Origin: UBA1941 sp046329575
Lineage (GTDB): Bacteria; Bacteroidota; Bacteroidia; Chitinophagales; LD1
DNA length: 64,000 nucleotides
Direction of reading: 5' to 3'
Assembly: GCA_046329575.1 (NCBI GenBank)
Contig: JAXLUJ010000003.1
Span: forward strand, 248,001 to 312,000
Position 1 is the first letter of the stretch. Each line of letters starts with the position of its first letter. A program made the translations under genes and the position numbers. The notes under the pieces are model-generated. The model did no database searches. It was not told the DNA's origin and saw only the letters and a program-made list of their open reading frames with translations. This document shows, piece by piece, positions 61,321 to 64,000 of this stretch.

Positions 61321-62346
61321 ATGGCTCTATTTAATTTTTTCATGGAGGAAATTGCCATCGATCTCGGAACGGCAAATACTCTGATCATCCATAACGACAA
61401 AGTAGTAGTTGACGAACCTTCCATTGTAGCGATTGACCGCCGCACCGACAAAGTAATTGCAGTGGGCCACCGCGCCATGCAAATGCACGAGAAAACGCAT
61501 GAGAACATCAAAACGATTCGTCCGTTGAAAGATGGCGTAATCGCTGATTTCTATGCAGCGGAAAATATGATTCGCGAAATGATCAAGATGATCTTTCAGA
61601 AAAAGAAATTTCTATTTCCGCCGCGCTTCCGGATGGTGATCTGCATTCCTTCAGGAATTACAGAAGTGGAAAAGCGCGCGGTGAAAGACAGCGCAGAACA
61701 AGCAGGCGGACAGGAAGTAAAAATGGTTTATGAACCGATGGCCGCAGCTATTGGTATTGGTATAGATGTGGAAGAACCCAATGGCAATATGATTATTGAC
61801 ATTGGCGGCGGTACTACCGAGATTGCGGTGATAGCGCTTAGCGGCATCGTTTGCGATCAAAGTATCCGCGTAGCCGGCGATGAATTCACACTCGACATTG
61901 TAGATTACATGCGCCGTCAGCACAATATGCTGATTGGTGAAAGAACAGCCGAGAACATCAAAATCAACGTTGGCTCGGCCATGACCGATATTGATTCTCC
62001 TCCTGACGATTATGCGGTGAACGGCCGCGATTTGATGACCGGCATTCCAAAGCAAATCATTGTTTCGTATTCTGAAATTGCACACGCGCTTGATAAATCG
62101 ATCGCGAAAATCGAAGAAGCCATTTTGAAGGCGCTGGAAACTACACCTCCTGAGTTGGCAGCTGATATTTTCAAAACAGGATTATACCTTACCGGTGGAG
62201 GCGCGTTGCTTCGCGGTCTCGATAAGCGCGTAAGCCAAAAAACCAAACTGCCGGTTCATGTAGCTGAAGATCCGCTGCGCGCCGTTGTTCGCGGAACCGG
62301 CATTGCTTTAAAGAACATCGATCGTTTTACATTCCTGATGGACTAA
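61321..62346 (+). CDS. mreB: rod shape-determining protein MreB
   Basis: A 341-residue actin homologue that guides cell-wall synthesis along the cell length. It shows the phosphate-1 motif IAIDLGTANTLI, phosphate-2 IIDIGGGTTEIAVIAL, the adenosine motif GLYLTGGGALLRGLD, and the N-terminal amphipathic start MALFNFFMEE. A TAGGTTTG box lies at 61277-61284, 36 bases upstream. First gene of mreBCD. Confidence 0.96.
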   Translation: MALFNFFMEEIAIDLGTANTLIIHNDKVVVDEPSIVAIDRRTDKVIAVGHRAMQMHEKTHENIKTIRPLKDGVIADFYAAENMIREMIKMIFQKKKFLFPPRFRMVICIPSGITEVEKRAVKDSAEQAGGQEVKMVYEPMAAAIGIGIDVEEPNGNMIIDIGGGTTEIAVIALSGIVCDQSIRVAGDEFTLDIVDYMRRQHNMLIGERTAENIKINVGSAMTDIDSPPDDYAVNGRDLMTGIPKQIIVSYSEIAHALDKSIAKIEEAILKALETTPPELAADIFKTGLYLTGGGALLRGLDKRVSQKTKLPVHVAEDPLRAVVRGTGIALKNIDRFTFLMD

Positions 62347-62371
62347 AAAAACGCAGCGTGCAAGCCGTACC

Positions 62372-63217
62372 ATGTACAACCTCTTTCGCTTTCTTGTTCG
62401 CTACTATTTGTTCCTGTTCTTCTTAATTCTGGAAGGCTTTTGTTTTTATCTCATCTACCTCAATAACCGTTACCATCAGGCACTGTATGTGAACGTAGCC
62501 AATGAAGCCAGCGGCAGGGTGTATCAATCGTATTCCAAAATAAGCGACTATCTGTCGCTCGGCAGCTATAACGATTCGCTGGTACAGGAAAACGCCAGAT
62601 TGCGCGCGCAATTGCTGCAGTCGAAATATGAAAATGTAAAAGTAATCGGTACGGTATCTGATACCCTTGAAAAAAAATTGGAACAAGTTTACAATTATGT
62701 GCCGGCCAAAGTGATTCGCAACTCGGTGAATCAGGCCAGCAACTACATTTTTATTGATAAAGGCAGTTTGCAGGGTATTGAGCCACAGATGGGCGTGATC
62801 AACATGAATGGCGTGGTGGGTCAGGTGGTGAATGTAACTCCGCATTATTCGGCAGTAATGTCGCTGCTCAACAAAAATTTCAGGGTGGGCGCCAAACTCA
62901 AAAAATCACAATATTTCGGGCCGCTGTTCTGGGACGGCAAAAGTACCACTATTGCGCATCTGGAAGAAATTCCGAAGCATGTAAAAATTGCCATAGGCGA
63001 TACCGTAGTTACCAGCGGCTATTCCGAACTTTTTCCAGAAGGTATTATGATTGGACGAGTAAAGCGTTTTGTAGCCGAACCCGACAAAAATTTTCTGGAG
63101 ATTGATGTACAGCTTTCGGCCAACCTCAATAACCTGAGCTATGTTTACATTGTAACCAATTTGTTCCGCAATGAGTTGGTACAATTGGACACCACCACTG
63201 CCAACAAGAAAAAATGA
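62372..63217 (+). CDS. mreC: rod shape-determining protein MreC
   Basis: A 281-residue bitopic protein. One N-terminal membrane helix (YLFLFFLILEGFCFYLIYL) is followed by a coiled coil (LVQENARLRAQLLQSKYENV) and two beta-barrel lobes (AKVIRNSVNQASNYIFIDKG, MGVINMNGVVGQVVNV, DTVVTSGYSELFPEG). It links MreB to the periplasmic peptidoglycan synthases. It overlaps mreD by four bases. Confidence 0.93.
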   Translation: MYNLFRFLVRYYLFLFFLILEGFCFYLIYLNNRYHQALYVNVANEASGRVYQSYSKISDYLSLGSYNDSLVQENARLRAQLLQSKYENVKVIGTVSDTLEKKLEQVYNYVPAKVIRNSVNQASNYIFIDKGSLQGIEPQMGVINMNGVVGQVVNVTPHYSAVMSLLNKNFRVGAKLKKSQYFGPLFWDGKSTTIAHLEEIPKHVKIAIGDTVVTSGYSELFPEGIMIGRVKRFVAEPDKNFLEIDVQLSANLNNLSYVYIVTNLFRNELVQLDTTTANKKK

Positions 63218-63735
63218 TAGCAACAATTCCCATCAACTTACTGCGAATGGTGCTGCTGCTGGCCGCACAGGTGCTTGTTTTTTCGAACATTCACGTTTCT
63301 CCTTTGTTGGCTATCTACATCTATCCGATGTTCATATTGTTATTGCCATTTGAAACACCGCGCTGGCTGCTGTTGCTACTCGGCTTTGGTTTCGGTTTGT
63401 TGCTCGATGTTTTTCTGGGCACCTTCGGTATGCACGCCGCAGCCAATGTTCTACTGGCCTACATACGTCCTTATCTCATCAAGGTGATTACACCAACCAG
63501 TACTGAATTTGAAATTGCCCCAAGCATTTACTTACAAGGCCTCAGTTGGTTTTTAATTTATTGCGGAATTGGAACACTGGTCCATTTGTTGTTTTATTTT
63601 TTGCTTGAAAGCGGCACCTTCTACAATATTTTTCTGCTGCTGCTGAAAACTTTTATTAGCACGGCACTTTCCGTACTTTTCATGATCATTTTCATGTACC
63701 TTTTTGCATCGGCAAAAAAACGCCGGATGACCTGA
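63214..63735 (+). CDS. mreD: rod shape-determining protein MreD
   Basis: A 173-residue integral membrane protein with five to six helices. It has IHVSPLLAIYIYPMFILLLPFETPRW and a conserved GFGFGLLLDVFLGTFGMHAAANVLLAYIRPYL region, which mark the MreD family (seen here by GLLLDVFLGTFGMHA). Start fixed by the ATGA overlap with mreC. In most Bacteroidota the next gene codes for penicillin-binding protein 2, but not here. Confidence 0.92.
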   Translation: MIATIPINLLRMVLLLAAQVLVFSNIHVSPLLAIYIYPMFILLLPFETPRWLLLLLGFGFGLLLDVFLGTFGMHAAANVLLAYIRPYLIKVITPTSTEFEIAPSIYLQGLSWFLIYCGIGTLVHLLFYFLLESGTFYNIFLLLLKTFISTALSVLFMIIFMYLFASAKKRRMT

Positions 63736-63738
63736 TCA

Positions 63739-64000
63739 ATGAAAGTTGCCCCATATACCATCGTGGCCATGAATCGCCAAAGTTTCGACACTGTGGCCAG
63801 TTACGGTTTTGATAAAAGAAAAATGTTTGAAGAAGCAGGAATCGATTTGGATGCGCTTCCTGCCGAACAACATTTAAACCCTGAGATATGGAGCAGCAAA
63901 ATGTGGGAAGTGCTCACCAAATGTATTCCGGAAGATGAAATCACCTTCAGAATCATGGACCGCTTTAGCATGGCGGTTTTTGGCGTAGCCGGTTATGTAA
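63739..64000 (+). CDS. AraC-family regulator, N-terminal part (cut by window edge)
   Basis: The gene starts at the ATG at 63739, three bases after mreD, and continues beyond the window; 87 codons are visible. The translation (MKVAPYTIVAMNRQSFDTVA, then SYGFDKRKMFEEAGIDLDAL and DRFSMAVFGVAGYV) resembles the arabinose-binding/dimerisation domain found at the N terminus of some AraC/XylS regulators. The DNA-binding part is outside the window, so the assignment rests on this domain alone. Confidence 0.6.
   Translation, partial: MKVAPYTIVAMNRQSFDTVASYGFDKRKMFEEAGIDLDALPAEQHLNPEIWSSKMWEVLTKCIPEDEITFRIMDRFSMAVFGVAGYV

Noticed and set aside
63739..64000. Penicillin-binding protein 2 after mreD
   Set aside because: The visible 87 codons lack the N-terminal membrane helix of PBP2 and instead resemble an AraC-type sensor domain.

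Overview
This is chromosomal DNA of a Bacteroidota bacterium, probably of the Chitinophagales/Sphingobacteriales type. The evidence is direct: three secreted proteins end in type IX secretion (T9SS) sorting domains or gliding-motility-type C-terminal domains, and a fourth and fifth (collagen-like protein, small T9SS type A protein) are typical of the phylum. Several starts are preceded by the Bacteroidota promoter pattern TTG-N18..20-TAnnTTTG rather than a Shine-Dalgarno box. The tyrosine-degradation, queuosine and mreBCD genes are ordinary core genes. I see no phage, plasmid, transposase, rRNA or CRISPR. One tRNA (Glu, TTC) is present.

Layout. 1-4.1 kb: 5' end of citrate synthase, a repeat-rich spacer and a T9SS type B adhesin with a C-type lectin head. 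4.1-9.7 kb: a response regulator divergent from a CheB-CheR-PAS-histidine kinase fusion, then a FadL-like outer membrane protein. 9.8-19.2 kb: pcm, a choice-of-anchor L adhesin, an AtpZ-like protein, uridine kinase, aminotransferase, small lipoprotein, DUF1573 protein and a divergent arginase-fold protein. 19.3-24.4 kb: a metal-related cluster (HYC/CC protein, HMA protein, TonB-dependent receptor) and a membrane-anchored patatin. 24.5-30.1 kb: queA, T9SS and collagen-like secreted proteins, and a helical-repeat protein. 30.1-35.7 kb: a tightly packed minus-strand operon (small protein, fumarylacetoacetase, TonB-like protein, two methyltransferases, GT39-like glycosyltransferase). 36-46 kb: housekeeping genes (TIGR02757, recG, tRNA-Glu, icd, ribF, purN, anmK) with an AT-rich accessory patch carrying a zeta-toxin-like ATPase and a small basic protein. 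46-54.4 kb: an LRR T9SS protein, a second helical-repeat protein, an arsenic operon (arsR-arsM-small ORF-arsC) and a DUF692-like/SDR gene pair. 54.6-64 kb: lipoprotein, hemolysin III, hppD, GT2 plus asparagine synthase, a polytopic membrane protein, mreBCD and the start of an AraC-type regulator.

The most unusual feature is a superfamily of GC-rich intergenic elements of about 110-180 bp. They share conserved ends but have different cores. Two copies, identical over 114 bp, bracket the arsenic operon as direct repeats, and another pair (126 bp, one mismatch) lies 6.4 kb apart. Other points to follow up are an aspartic-protease-like protein without its catalytic Asp, an arginase-fold protein lacking two metal ligands, the DUF692-like/SDR pair, the zeta-like pair, and a possible small membrane protein coupled to arsC.
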